Assembly (NCBI RefSeq): GCF_000226095.1
Contig: NC_016473.1
Span: 1-64,000 of the forward strand
Direction: 5' to 3'
Length of the DNA: 64,000 nt
From: Thermothelomyces thermophilus ATCC 42464
Taxonomy: Eukaryota; Ascomycota; Sordariomycetes; Sordariales; Chaetomiaceae
Shown: one piece after another, positions 42,382-54,585 of the stretch
Numbering within the stretch: position 1 is the stretch's first letter
Layout: each line of letters starts with the position of its first letter
Position numbers and translations under genes: made by a program
Notes under the pieces: generated by a model
The model's database searches: none
Seen by the model: only the letters and a program-made list of their open reading frames with translations
Told to the model about the DNA's origin: nothing

Positions 42382-43971
42382 TTAATTACTCCCCGTGCCG
42401 TGGTCCGAGTCGAATATCAAATCGAGTCTCCCTTCTAGAACGCCGTCCACAGCAGCTTTGATCTTGGAACACAACTCGCGGCTTTGAAACAAGATACCCA
42501 ACTCCTGGCTGGTGAACCAACTCGCGCGGTCAAGATTACCTGAGCCCAGCAACGCATATTCTGCGTCAACGAGGGCCAGCTTCAGGTGCGAGTGGACCGG
42601 TTCCTCTCCCTGTGGCCGAGTAGCGACCGCGGGCTGCCCCTCCAAGACCCCGGGAGAACTGGGATTCTTGGCATGAAAGTACCATATCAGGAGGCGGCCA
42701 ACTCGAGTGCCCGTGTTTGGTAGTCCAGCTTCGAGGTCGCGGGAGGCGTCGCCGCCACCGCTCTGAGCCTTTTGCTTGCCACCGAGTGCGGCCTTGGGCC
42801 GACAGAAGCGGCGAATCAACGACCTGATACACCAAGATGTGGTGGTCCCTGCCGTGACAAGCTGCTCAAGCAGCATCATGTTGCGGTTTGTCACAATGTT
42901 AACTTCTACGCCCCTTGCTAGGGCGTCCAAGAGGGCGATAATGACGCTCTCGCAGGTGAGGTTAGGTGTCTGAATATAGATTGATCGTTGCGCTCGCTCG
43001 AAGAGCTGCATGGACGCAATATTGAGAGGGGTGTCGGGCGGCGGAGGGGACCTCTGCCAGGGGAACGGGCGGAAGCGCGGGTTACGATGGTACGATGAGG
43101 GAAGGACGAGCGTCGCAACCGTGTCGTGCGACTCGAGGTCTACGCAGAGACGAGCGGTGCTACGTACCATGACAAGGCCGGCTTCGGCCCCGTCCCAAGA
43201 AGTGCCAGCTGCCTCCGAGTCTCCGGGGACTCTGTCGGACCACGCATCGCGAGCTGGCTCAGTATCGGCCGGATCCTCCCAAGTGCGCGAGTAGAAGGCG
43301 AACAGGGCGCGAACCGCGTCTCCCGTAATCTCTACACAGCCCTCGAGCCAGGACTCCCAGCTGACGTTGCAACTGGGAACGAATGCTCTCTGCCTGTCAA
43401 TGATGACAAATTTGGGATGCATCACGCTGAAGGGCAGGAAAAACAGACTCTTGGCCTCGAGGCGGATCCCTCCGGCTTCGAGCAGCGCGGGTTCAGGCAA
43501 GCCAAGCTTCTTGTGCCACGAGGCAGGCGGGTAGGTATAGCCGCTGCGAGATTGCGGATGAAGGAGCTTCTGAAGCAGGGAGCGCGACGACAGACAGATG
43601 CGGACGTGCAACGGCGGGATGGGAGTCGATCCCGTCGCTCGTGCCTCCTGAACCAGACGGCGACGGTGTGCGGCGAGCTTGCTTAGGGCCTCGCACAGAG
43701 CCGTCAACGTTCTGGAGGGCGCCCAAAAGCAGGTGACCAGAATGACCTCATGCTGGGCAGAGGTGATGGCGGGTATCAGGTAATTGGTAAATATCGAAGC
43801 GCCGGTGCCCAGGAAGAAGCGCTGGGGACGACTGCTCGTCACGAGCAGCCCCCGGTCAGTTGGGTTCTGAACATCGTAACGCGGCAGGTCAGGGTTGGAT
43901 TCGGAGTGAAGCGACTGTCTGGACTCGAGCTGTCGAAGGAATTCGTGGATTAGGCCCGGGGGCCGAGTCAT
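42382..43971 (-). CDS. Phospholipase-D-fold protein with two HKD motifs, 529 aa
   Basis: Intronless. Two PLD catalytic motifs are visible: HPKFVIIDRQRAFVPSCN near residue 190 and HLKLALVDAEYALLGSGN near residue 455, each with the H-x-K-x4-D pattern and the following G/S-N. This arrangement is shared by cardiolipin/phosphatidylserine synthases, nucleases and related transferases; the actual reaction is unknown. No signal peptide is evident. A low-complexity insert (GGKQKAQSGGGDASR) precedes the second motif. The open frame extends 9 codons upstream to a GTG, but the first ATG (MTRPPGLIHEFLRQL) is the likely start. Confidence 0.87.
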   Translation of the reverse strand: MTRPPGLIHEFLRQLESRQSLHSESNPDLPRYDVQNPTDRGLLVTSSRPQRFFLGTGASIFTNYLIPAITSAQHEVILVTCFWAPSRTLTALCEALSKLAAHRRRLVQEARATGSTPIPPLHVRICLSSRSLLQKLLHPQSRSGYTYPPASWHKKLGLPEPALLEAGGIRLEAKSLFFLPFSVMHPKFVIIDRQRAFVPSCNVSWESWLEGCVEITGDAVRALFAFYSRTWEDPADTEPARDAWSDRVPGDSEAAGTSWDGAEAGLVMVRSTARLCVDLESHDTVATLVLPSSYHRNPRFRPFPWQRSPPPPDTPLNIASMQLFERAQRSIYIQTPNLTCESVIIALLDALARGVEVNIVTNRNMMLLEQLVTAGTTTSWCIRSLIRRFCRPKAALGGKQKAQSGGGDASRDLEAGLPNTGTRVGRLLIWYFHAKNPSSPGVLEGQPAVATRPQGEEPVHSHLKLALVDAEYALLGSGNLDRASWFTSQELGILFQSRELCSKIKAAVDGVLEGRLDLIFDSDHGTGSN

Positions 43972-46378
43972 CTTGTGAAATCCTCGGGCATTAGGCACTA
44001 GAGTTTAGCGAAAAGGTTTTTACAGTACTCGGTAGTTCGTCGCCTTTTTCGTGCCGCTGACGGGGAGCGTTTCCAAGTTTTGGTGACCAAATCAGTGACT
44101 GAACGCCAAGAAACTCCTGTCAACCAAGCAGGCGCACCGCTGAACCCGCCCACGTGGGTCCGACCCCCGTTCACTGCTTTCGATGAGGTGGTTCCATGGA
44201 CCAAGGAAACACTTGATGGCGCTCGTCACCAGAACGACGAAGGCTTCTCGACTTCGATCTCAATGTCGTTCCCTATATGTACTGTACTGATACATACATA
44301 CCACGTAAAGGTGCCCCTTAGCACGTCCTGCAGCAATCCTCAGAGCTCCGGTCTCATCAGATGCATACCGCAATTGATAAGTGGCTACGGAGTAGTTACG
44401 GGCGACATATCAAGCGTAGCGACCTTGATTCCCAGTACCGAGCCTATACCTATTGAAATAATCTGCATTATCCCATCACAGATCCTCCTTAGCCAGGCTT
44501 ACCTGGGGCCGCTTCTGGAGCTTCACATTCCCATCCAACCCGCTGCCGCTGTAAACTGCGAATGGGTTCATTGTATTTTTTTTTTTGTTGTTGTTTTGAA
44601 TAGAAAACTCTGATTCCGTATCACCCATTCATACAAACCACTAGTCCCTTATTCGAGGCGACCGGCTCCTCTCTGCAGAAGATGCCTCCTCTCTCCCACA
44701 GTCACGGGCCAGAGAACTCGAAAATTCTCGCAGTACAAGATCCCCCTAGAGATTAGTCTAATTTAACTCGAATCGCGACCATAACCGAGTTGATGGATAT
44801 TCACCCTACACGCCCAATGCTCGAGCTTGCTCGACGATGCGTCTCGTGGAAAGTTAGGCACCTCCCCCCTTTCGGGGCGAGTAGCCGAAGCGGGGGCATC
44901 AACTGATTAACAGGCTTGTTAAAGGAAGTCTTCACGGTCGGCATACAAGTCGGCCAAGACGTTGAAGATGCCATAATACATAATATGTATGTACAATAAC
45001 CGGGCACATACGGTGCAACTGCTAGTCAGCAATTGCGCCTCGCTTTTTGACACAGAGGGCAATGCAGAACGTCGAATCGACCGAGTCAGTTGCTGTTGGC
45101 GTCATGATGGCTCTAGGGTCAGACAGAAGGTCAGAGAAAGCATGCCTTAGCTCGAAGCCGCTCAGATGTAATTACGCAACGCTCGGCGTTCGAGTTTACG
45201 GAGGACGACGGCTACAAGATGGGGCTGCTTAAAGTTACCTTAAATAGAAAATAGTGCCTGGCTTAAGAGATCATGTCCGCGGGGCTAGCAAGGATGTCGG
45301 GTCTTAACTCGACGGCTCGCCTAGATTTCGTGAAAAGGGAACTCACTCCCCGACAGGCCCGCAAGTGAATATGTAATTACTCAATGGAAGTTCTCGAAAC
45401 GGAGTCCAGAAATGATGTGGTTCTGTGGGAATGCGGCAAGAGGCGACGTTGCCGTGAATGCGTGAACATTCCCGCCTCTTCTTCTTCTCGTCTTCTTCCT
45501 TCTTCTTCTTTCGGGTCGCGGATTTATCGAGCGTCGGTACGTCTAGCCAACATCCCGTAGACACGACGACCAAGCGTCTTGAGAATGCAACAACGTCTCG
45601 GAACCTGGCACGCATCTTCCGCCGCAGGTCGGCAGACGCCGCCTGGGCAATACCACCCCTGTCCAGGCCCTTTCCCCGCAGGCAGAGCCGCGCTCTTCCT
45701 TTCATGGTTATTCAGGAACGTGGCTTCCGAGATTCTCGCCTGTTCTCCCCCAGTCAACCTGCCGACCGTAACCCGGTTCCACCACCGCGGACTGTCCGCA
45801 AAACCTGGTTCGCCCGAGATTAATATGCTATTTCCGGACTAAGTGCACAACACACAAGCACCCCTTCCGCCTCGCGCTCTAGAATCTGCTTTCTAACCCG
45901 GTTCTCGGGCCCTTCCCTTTCGCGACGCCTCCGCTCTCCTTACCAGGCACCATCCGCAATAGGTAAGGTAGCCAACCGTTTTGGAGCGTGATTCTGCCAA
46001 GGACCGCATCCTTGCATTCGCCATCTGGTCAAGGACCCCTCTTTCCCGCTCCATTCTGGTGGCTCTATCGGGACGGCGTTCCCCATGGCTCTCCAGGAGA
46101 GTGATGTGCGAGTCTGGAGAGCCGGGGTTGGCGTCACGATGCTGCCCACCTAGGGCCGGCCAGCCCGGCACTGCGCTCCCGTTGATCCGTCTATCCCCGT
46201 CAAGAGCACCAGCCCCGGCGCTCGTGAATTTTCGACTTGTTCGACTTGCTACAGGTGATAAAGAGGATGCACGCCGCCCTCGATCGGCCTGTGTGGTTTC
46301 TCTCCCTCGTGCCAAACCACTCCCACCTCCCGCCCCGAGATAGTTGCTTGTTTCGCTCCGTGAGAGGGACACACACCA
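43972..46378. other. 2.4-kb intergenic region upstream of cel6A
   Basis: No gene supported. It contains a T-run near 44577-44586 and a pyrimidine tract with CTT units at about 45478-45512. The right part is the promoter and leader of cel6A and should hold carbon-control elements, but I could not assign specific binding sites with confidence. Confidence 0.55.
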
Positions 46379-48180
46379 ATGGCCAAGAAGCTTTTCATCA
46401 CCGCCGCGCTTGCGGCTGCCGTGTTGGCGGCCCCCGTCATTGAGGAGCGCCAGAACTGCGGCGCTGTGTGGTAAGAAAGCCCGGTCCGAGTCTCCCATGA
46501 TTTTCTCGTCGAGTAATGGCATAAGGGCCACCCCTTCGACTGACCGTGAGAATCGATCAAATCCAGGACTCAATGCGGCGGTAACGGGTGGCAAGGTCCC
46601 ACATGCTGCGCCTCGGGCTCGACCTGCGTTGCGCAGAACGAGTGGTACTCTCAGTGCCTGCCCAACAGCCAGGTGACGAGTTCCACCACTCCGTCGTCGA
46701 CTTCCACCTCGCAGCGCAGCACCAGCACCTCCAGCAGCACCACCAGGAGCGGCAGCTCCTCCTCCTCCTCCACCACGCCCCCGCCCGTCTCCAGCCCCGT
46801 GACCAGCATTCCCGGCGGTGCGACCTCCACGGCGAGCTACTCTGGCAACCCCTTCTCGGGCGTCCGGCTCTTCGCCAACGACTACTACAGGTCCGAGGTC
46901 CACAATCTCGCCATTCCTAGCATGACTGGTACTCTGGCGGCCAAGGCTTCCGCCGTCGCCGAAGTCCCTAGCTTCCAGTGGCTCGACCGGAACGTCACCA
47001 TCGACACCCTGATGGTCCAGACTCTGTCCCAGGTCCGGGCTCTCAATAAGGCCGGTGCCAATCCTCCCTATGCTGGTGAGTTACATGGCGACTTGCCTTC
47101 TCGTCCCCTACCTTTCTTGACGGGATCGGTTACCTGACCTGGAGGCAAAACAACAACAGCCCAACTCGTCGTCTACGACCTCCCCGACCGTGACTGTGCC
47201 GCCGCTGCGTCCAACGGCGAGTTTTCGATTGCAAACGGCGGCGCCGCCAACTACAGGAGCTACATCGACGCTATCCGCAAGCACATCATTGAGTACTCGG
47301 ACATCCGGATCATCCTGGTTATCGAGCCCGACTCGATGGCCAACATGGTGACCAACATGAACGTGGCCAAGTGCAGCAACGCCGCGTCGACGTACCACGA
47401 GTTGACCGTGTACGCGCTCAAGCAGCTGAACCTGCCCAACGTCGCCATGTATCTCGACGCCGGCCACGCCGGCTGGCTCGGCTGGCCCGCCAACATCCAG
47501 CCCGCCGCCGAGCTGTTTGCCGGCATCTACAATGATGCCGGCAAGCCGGCTGCCGTCCGCGGCCTGGCCACTAACGTCGCCAACTACAACGCCTGGAGCA
47601 TCGCTTCGGCCCCGTCGTACACGTCGCCTAACCCTAACTACGACGAGAAGCACTACATCGAGGCCTTCAGCCCGCTCTTGAACTCGGCCGGCTTCCCCGC
47701 ACGCTTCATTGTCGACACTGGCCGCAACGGCAAACAACCTACCGGTATGTTTTTTTTTCTTTTGTCTCTGTCCCCCCCTTTTCTCCCCCTTCAGTTGGCG
47801 TCCACAAGGTCTCTTAGTCCTGCTTCATCTGTGACCAACCTCCCCCCCCCCGGCACCGCCCACAACCGTTTGACTCTATACTCTTGGGAATGGGCGCCGA
47901 AACTGACCGTTCCACAGGCCAACAACAGTGGGGTGACTGGTGCAATGTCAAGGGCACCGGCTTTGGCGTGCGCCCGACGGCCAACACGGGCCACGAGCTG
48001 GTCGATGCCTTTGTCTGGGTCAAGCCCGGCGGCGAGTCCGACGGCACAAGCGACACCAGCGCCGCCCGCTACGACTACCACTGCGGCCTGTCCGATGCCC
48101 TGCAGCCTGCCCCCGAGGCTGGACAGTGGTTCCAGGCCTACTTCGAGCAGCTGCTCACCAACGCCAACCCGCCCTTCTAA
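46379..48180 (+). CDS. cel6A: Cellobiohydrolase II, GH6 with N-terminal CBM1, 482 aa
   Basis: Secreted exo-glucanase that releases cellobiose from the non-reducing ends of cellulose by inversion. Four exons: 46379-46470, 46567-47075, 47160-47744, 47918-48180; introns of 96, 84 and 173 nt. A signal peptide ([17 protein letters not shown]) is followed by PVIEER and a CBM1 cellulose-binding module ([12 protein letters not shown]...QC). A Ser/Thr-rich linker of ~50 residues leads to the GH6 domain. The conserved catalytic-acid segment [10 protein letters not shown] and the IEPDSMAN motif are intact, as are the WGDWCN and ...[10 protein letters not shown] loops. The deduced protein matches my memory of Cel6A/CBH2 from Myceliophthora thermophila. 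A GC-rich codon pattern suggests high expression on cellulose. Confidence 0.97.
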
Positions 48181-48575
48181 ACCTCGTCATAAAGAGAGAG
48201 AGATGGCGGGCATGGGCCTGATTGGGTTCATTGACCATGCGGCTCTTCTGGGGGTACATATTTTACCTACCTACCTATAAATAAGGCGGCCTATCGGGCT
48301 CTCGCTTCGTTTATTAGGTACTTGTTCTTGTACATACTTTGTTTATACATACAGCAGTTAGCATCCACTATTCGTTTCGACAAAGCGGAACTTTCCAGAA
48401 AAAAAAAGGTTGTACATAATTAGTCTTTAGGCTTCGATTCTTTGTGCCTTTCTTTTTGGTAAAAAAAAAATTTTTTTTGAGGCATGATTACCTTAGGTAC
48501 GTTCGTCGTTGTATTGGTCCCCCTGCATTTTGGCGCGAGAGCAGCTCAGCCCCTTGCAAATCCCTCAACGGGCGT
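48181..48575. other. Convergent 3' region of cel6A and the ThuA gene
   Basis: Holds the 3' UTRs of both genes. A-run at 48400-48407 and T/A runs at 48461-48478. Nothing else seen. Confidence 0.6.
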
Positions 48576-49358
48576 TCAATTCCCTCCACTCGGGTCTTCA
48601 GCGAGACCAGCCGTCCAGAGTATCCCACCGTGTAGTTGCCCCACGAACCAGTCGTCCTCGTAAGCCTCGTCAAAGTGTCCAAGAGCAGTATAGAAGCAAC
48701 GACCTCCGTCAAAAGTCTGGCACCATGCGATCGGGTGGTCCTCCCCGTGCGCCCCGCCCTCGTAGGACTTCTCATCCACGCCAAGGAGCACGTGCAGGCC
48801 GTCGGACGTCGCCCGCGGGTGCGCCTTGAAGTTGTACCATTCGTCCTTCCAGACGCGCTCCAGCTGCGCCTGCTTGGGTTCCTGCGGTTCCTGCGGTTCC
48901 TGCGCTGGCCGGTCGGCGCCGCCGTCTTGGTCACACGCCCGCAGCGACATGACTGGGTGTTTCGGGTCGAGCAGCTTGACGAGCCCGACCTGGGGTTCCG
49001 GGTGGTTGTCGAACACGGCGCCAATGAGGTGGCCGTACCATTCGGATGACTGCATGGCGAAGCTGGCGCAGTGTACCGCCACGATCCCGCCGCCCGCCTG
49101 GACGAAACCCCGCAGGGCGCCCAGCTGCGCGCCGTCCAGGAACTCGCCCGAGCACTGCAGGAGGACGATGACGCGATACGCCGAGAGGGAGCCGGGGCTG
49201 AACACGGCGGGATCCTCGCTGTCGTCCACCGTAAAAGGGTGCCGCCCGGCAGCCGAAGCGGACGCGAGACGGTGCAGAGCCCGGATGCCGGCTGGGATCG
49301 AATCGTGCCTGTATGCCGTCGTCCGGCTGAAGACGAGAACCCTGAAGGGGTCGGGCAT
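48576..49358 (-). CDS. ThuA-domain protein, 260 aa
   Basis: Intronless. The N-terminus (FRVLVFSRTTAYRHDSIPAG) and the segments VIVLLQCSGEFLDG, GGGIVAVHC, WYGHLIGAVF and the terminal GGRCFYTALGHFDEAY define a ThuA-like class-I-glutamine-amidotransferase fold, named after a bacterial trehalose-utilisation gene. Biochemical activity is unproven for the family. An EPQEPQEPK repeat (about residue 153) is an inserted low-complexity loop. No signal peptide. It is convergent with cel6A, and any link to polysaccharide or sugar metabolism is only suggestive. Confidence 0.85.
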   Translation of the reverse strand: MPDPFRVLVFSRTTAYRHDSIPAGIRALHRLASASAAGRHPFTVDDSEDPAVFSPGSLSAYRVIVLLQCSGEFLDGAQLGALRGFVQAGGGIVAVHCASFAMQSSEWYGHLIGAVFDNHPEPQVGLVKLLDPKHPVMSLRACDQDGGADRPAQEPQEPQEPKQAQLERVWKDEWYNFKAHPRATSDGLHVLLGVDEKSYEGGAHGEDHPIAWCQTFDGGRCFYTALGHFDEAYEDDWFVGQLHGGILWTAGLAEDPSGGN

Positions 49359-51482
49359 GATGACTTAATAGTTGCCTAGTTTTGGATGCTATCAAGCCAG
49401 TTCTGCAGCGGCTTATAATAGAATTTTCTGCCCCTGGACTCCAGAGCGAATCGTCGAGAGGTTGTTTATTTAACTGATAATTAGGCACTTATCACCAACA
49501 ATTTGCGGGGACAACTTCATCCCTTATTATCGACAACAACAAGGAACAACCATCCGGCAGAAATGGTGCGGGGTAAGTGAATGCTCTGAGAAGTGGAACC
49601 CTCGGTTGGTAATTAGCTATCACTAGGTAAGCTCTCCGAAAGTGACGAGTTCAGAAATTGCTTGCTGTCTAGGGAGTCTGGCTAGCTGAGCAACATTATG
49701 CAAACCTTGGAAATCGTTGAAGGGGTAAGTCATTAGACACCCCCCACTGCCTCATAATAGGATGTAAGTCCACCACTAAAGAGGGCGCCCATGTTCCAAG
49801 TAAGCATAATTAGGAAACAGCAGCAGCAAAGTAAGGTACTGGAGAGGGGCAGGAGTGAAGATCAAGCAGAACGCTCGAGTTCTGACTTTCTTTCTTGCCT
49901 CCTCCAAAACAGCTTGAGGTATAGCATATACTATTAGTGGGAGGAAAGAGACATTGTTGATTCGTTCCACTCTGATTGGACGGACGACTTGGAAGCGTAG
50001 CATCAAACGCTTCCAACAGCGTCCCATTACCTATATATTCAAAGCTTCCAAGGCGCAGAGTCACTCGAGCGTGATGCTCAGTGCGTAATAATAGGATTTA
50101 TCTGCTCCGTACGCAAGGAGTCTGATTGAACAACTCGGGGAAGCTGGAAGCGGTGCTTGGGAGGCTGGGTGATAGAAGATGGTTTCCAATAGATGGAAGA
50201 AAGTTGGTAAGTTCAAAATAGTTCAAAAGTGCGATGTCTCCTTCCTACGTTTGCTGGCCCTGTTGGCTCTGTATAAGTAGAGGATAGGAACAAAGAACAC
50301 TCCGTTTGCCAGCCCGTTTGCCAGATCCACAGGGCTTATCTTATCCATCCTTACATGATGGACGCGTCCGTAGACAACGTACTGCATCACTGGGTTAATA
50401 TGGGATAAAACTGGACAGAACATTCTGGCCTAAATGTTTCGTAGAAAAGGTTGGACAACCCGGGCCTTATTCTAAGGTAATTAATTTCTAGGTAGGTAGG
50501 CAAGGTGTCTTCTACGGGCCTCTGGCGTTGCCTTTTGTCCACTTAATACGGCTGAACTCTTCCAAGCTCTTGGTCAACAAACCAACAATCGCCGGCTTTG
50601 TTGTCGAGAACCTCACTATTGATATTCCTAACGGCTTCCTAACGGTTCTCAGTCATCGAAGCGGTGAAACGACCACTAGGTGGAACGGCCTATTATCTTA
50701 GGTCAGGTAGGTATGTATGTGCCGTAACAGTTCCCCAAGGTAGTCGACGTTGAACTCCCCACTCTCAACGGTTCATTGATGATCATCATTGCTCGCCACG
50801 TTTCCCCACGGGCTCGGAGCACAGTAATTACTAATTACCTATTACGTACCTGCACACATACTTAGATACACTACTAAGGGAGTGAATGTACGTAGGTCGG
50901 TCGCCACCAAGGCACCGTAGCGTACGAATTACATATATAGGTGTCACGCACATGATTGCACGGGTGAATTTCACATTTTCAAGTACCGAAACCGTGGATT
51001 CGCGATGTCGTGATTGGTATCCTTGTATGGCCAACCCTCGTTTGGAACTCTGCGTGGGGGGCTGCGGCCCAATGATGTTGACTGAACCGCCATGTCGCAA
51101 TTCTAGCGGCAATGAAGCCATAAAAACATGCACCGAGTTGCACCAGGGTCCAACGTGAACTGTGGAAAGTGCCTGCTGCTCCCTTCCTGTCCAGGACCTT
51201 TGGCCGGCGACTTGTCCGCATGCAAGAGCGGCCATGTATATTTAAAGGGAAAGGAAGCGTCACGGAGGAAGATGATGCGCTATATCCTTCTTGTATGTAG
51301 GTAACAGCGTACAGCCTTGCAAGCCGCGGCCGGCCGTTACTCCCCCGATTTCTAGGTGTCTTCTCTGTCACCATTGACCGGGGTGCGTCTCCCAGGGAGA
51401 GAGAGGCCGGAGGTCGTGGGCTTGGAAACAACGAGATTACTCCAATAACTTTGCTGCCACCTCACCAACCGCCCTCTTCACC
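49359..51482. other. 2.1-kb intergenic region, no gene recognised
   Basis: Contains repeated TAGGTAGG-type words (near 50500 and 50700) and AT-rich patches. No protein, tRNA or repeat family could be assigned. The right end is the promoter of the MFS gene. Confidence 0.5.
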
Positions 51483-53284
51483 ATGTCTGCGGAGACACCA
51501 AGTAAGCTGGCAGAGACCGGTGGTCCGGTTCTGCAGACGGAAAATGATTCCAACGTTGGCGGACTCAACAAAAAGTTGAAGAACGAGCCGGAACCGTCTT
51601 CCGGATCGGAACTGGAAGAGGTCGAATCCGGGACGGTGGACAAAAAGGCGCTGCTCCGGAAGCTTGACTGGCGGCTGCTTCCTGCTGTCGGTATCTTGTA
51701 TCTTCTTTCGTTCCTCGACCGCAGCAATGTCGGAAACGCTCGTATCGAAGGTCTTGCCGACGACCTCCACATGACCGGGAACCAGTACCTGACCGGGTTG
51801 ACGCTGTACTTCATCGGTTACGTTCTGTTTGAGGTAACCGGCTGCCGTACTCAGAGACGCCGTCTTGTCGAAAACCAAGCTAACAGGAAGCGGACTTGTG
51901 CGCTCTAGATCCCATGCAACATCATTCTCAAGAGGACAACGCCTCGGTTTTGGCTGCCCACCTTGACCATCGCGTGGGGTGTCGTAGCCACCCTTATGGG
52001 CATCGTCCAGAACCTGACGGGCTTCTTCATCGCCCGTTTCTTCCTGGGTGTGACCGAGTCCGGCCTCTTCCCCGGAGTGGTTTATTACTTCTCCATGTGG
52101 TATCAGAGACGGGAAAGGCAGTTCCGCATCTCGCTGTTCTTCGGTTTCGCCGCCCTGGCAGGCTCCTTCGGTGGCATCCTCGCCTACGTGAGTGATCATG
52201 CCGGAGAGAGAGACGGCGTAACATGCTGACTTTGAATCGGATAGGGAATCGGGAAGATGGCAGGCGTCGTATGGGAGAATGGCTGGCGATGGATCTTCAT
52301 CCTCGTGAGTCTGCTCTGGTGCACGCAATCCAGGAGATTTCCCGATTAACCGAGCTGCAGGAAGGTATTGCCACCGTAGTCGTGGCTATCACCGCCTACT
52401 GGTTCATCCACAACTACCCCGAGACGGCTGGGTTCCTCTCGGATAAGGAGCGCAGTTTTATACTACAGCGCCTCGCAGCAGACAGTGACGCAACCCGCGA
52501 CGAGCGCTTCACATGGGGCAATGTGAACAAGGCGCTACTCGATCCAAAATGTTGGCTGTATGGGTTCAGCTTCCACGCCATGAGTCTTCCGCTGTATACC
52601 TTCTCCCTCTTTCTGGTACGTAATCAATCAGCAGCGCCCCCCGGATGTTCTCCTGAACGTAATTATGCAGGCTAACTAAGCCCGGTCACCGTCCAGCCGA
52701 CAATTATCAAAGATCTCGGCTATGAGGCGGCGAGCGCGCAGCTGCTGACGATTCCCCCTTACGCGTTGGCCTTCATCACGACCCTGGCCGTTGCAACGGT
52801 CTCGGAGCGGACAGGGCAGCGTGCCCTTCCCCTGATCGGGTCGTCACTATTTGCCATTATCGGGTACATCATTCTCTTGACAAATTCGGACCCCACAAAC
52901 CGGCCGGGCGTGTCGTACCTGGGTACGTTCTTCGCCGCCGGGGGGATCTACCCGGCGACGGCACTGGCCCTGTCATGGCCTGCCATCAACGTCTCGGGCC
53001 AGACAAAGCGAGCCGTTGCCAACGCCATGCAAATCAGCATAGGCAACCTCGGCGCCGTCCTCGGTACGCAGCTCTATCGAGCCAACGATGGCCCTCGTTA
53101 TTTTGTCGGTCACAGCTTCGCCCTGGGCTACTTGGTAGGCGAAATTGTCGTCTCATCGGCGCTGTACTTCCTGCTCAAGAGGGAAAATGAGAGGCGGGCA
53201 GCAATTAGTCCCGAGGTCAAAGAAGTGGGCGAGTTGGAAGATTGGAGCGGTGATGATGATCCTAGGTGGAGGTTCCAACACTGA
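51483..53284 (+). CDS. MFS permease, Dal5/TNA1 (anion:cation symporter) family, 510 aa
   Basis: Five exons: 51483-51833, 51909-52187, 52245-52304, 52361-52615, 52697-53284, all with GT..AG introns of 57-81 nt; exon 3 is only 60 nt. The cytosolic N-terminus is acidic and about 60 residues long. The first helix follows RKLDWRLLPAVGILYLLSFLDRSNVGNAR, the hallmark of the Dal5-like ACS family. Other signatures: GVTESGLFPGVVYY, the loop RRERQFRISLFF and a C-terminal FLLKRENERR. About 12 membrane segments are expected. Relatives carry nicotinate, allantoate, pantothenate, biotin or small organic anions; the substrate is not predictable here. Confidence 0.9.
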
Positions 53285-54585
53285 TGGCGAGGCGAGTGGT
53301 GATGGTGGAAGGAGACGGAACCCAACAGTTCATGCACACCTTCCTCGGTAGGCTGGTCATTTGTGTAGCTGCCTTGATGCTAAAGATCAGCCAGCTTTGT
53401 CACAGTGTGTCACAGTGCTTTTGTGCCCAATTTTGCACCTCTAACTCCGGTCAAGGGCCTACACAGTAGTGTATACGGACGTAGTTTACTCCGTAGTGTA
53501 TGTGTAATTACCTCGTACAGTACATGAAGAAACATGACCACTCTCCGCAAGCACGAAGGATGGCTAGTGTAGTCCGTAGAGTCGCAAAATATTCGCCATA
53601 CGAACCTTGTCATTTCCGTCGTGGAGTGCGCTGGCGCCAAAGGCCTCTGGTGGGTCCACACCCGGTTTACGCCGTTGGGCTAGGCCTCTTGGCGCGGGTG
53701 GTGCCGCTCTATTGCCGCGAGCGATCGGGGGACTGGCGCGATCAGCCAACTGGTTTGACAGCACAAATGATGACTAGAAGTGTAATCCGTACCCTACACT
53801 AACTCTGGAGCGTAAACTACCGGGTATTCCATCTCGAAGTGTATCCATCGCGCAGCGGAGGGCAGGCTAGACGTGCATGTGTTCGGGGCTGTGGCTGCGC
53901 AGGAACTTTTCGAGATCGCGCCGCAGACCCCTGCTCATCGCGGAACAGCATCAAAAAAGCGGCATTGTTCTCCGCGGCGGGGACGCAAGAATGGGCCCCA
54001 GGCGCAGAATGTTTTTTCCGCACATCCAATCGCAGAATCGGATGAAGATGACGCAGGGGTCCGGGCGACATTTCCGGTGGTCCTCGAATCCGTTCGACGT
54101 TCGACACGAGGCCAGGCAACACCCAATGGTCTGGGGTTGGTACTGGGGTCAGGTAAGCTCGCTGCTCCCCGTTGGACAAGATCTGTTTCAGCAAAAGCTT
54201 TCGCAAAGCCTAGAACCACGTGGCGCAGCGACCGTTGGCCCCTGAAACTCGCACCTTTTGAAGAGAACCCCGAGTGCTTGGCAGGGGATACCCGTGTTAG
54301 AAAATAGAACGCCTTTGTGTCCGTGTCCGCGCTTTGACGGCGACTCACACCATCTTCTTTTTTTCAACATTATTTTATCTATTTTTTCTTGTTTCTTCAG
54401 TTCTCTTTTACAGTGTCCCTCGTTTGTTCTTTCCCATCCTTGCCCACAGCTATCTTATCATTCCGGCTCCCACTTTTTTCATTGGGTAATTACGGCACCT
54501 AATTAAACCGCACCTTCTTTTTCAACTACCGGGTGTCCTTCCCATCAGCGGGAGCAACCGCTCGTCGATCCTTGAAGGCAGCATC
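53285..54585. other. Intergenic, nothing recognised
   Basis: 1.3 kb. The overlapping frames at 53.8-54.3 kb on both strands show no family motif. A T-rich stretch (54355-54400) lies upstream of the bestrophin-like gene. Confidence 0.5.

Noticed and set aside
45893-46903. Long minus-strand open frame (336 codons) over the cel6A promoter and first exons
   Set aside because: It is antisense to the GC-rich cel6A coding sequence, with low-complexity Gly/Arg composition and no family motif. Such shadow frames are expected in GC-rich genes.
47628-47642. Telomere-like CCTAACCCTAAC
   Set aside because: Lies in the cel6A coding sequence (Pro-Asn-Pro-Asn-Tyr) and is explained by the codons.
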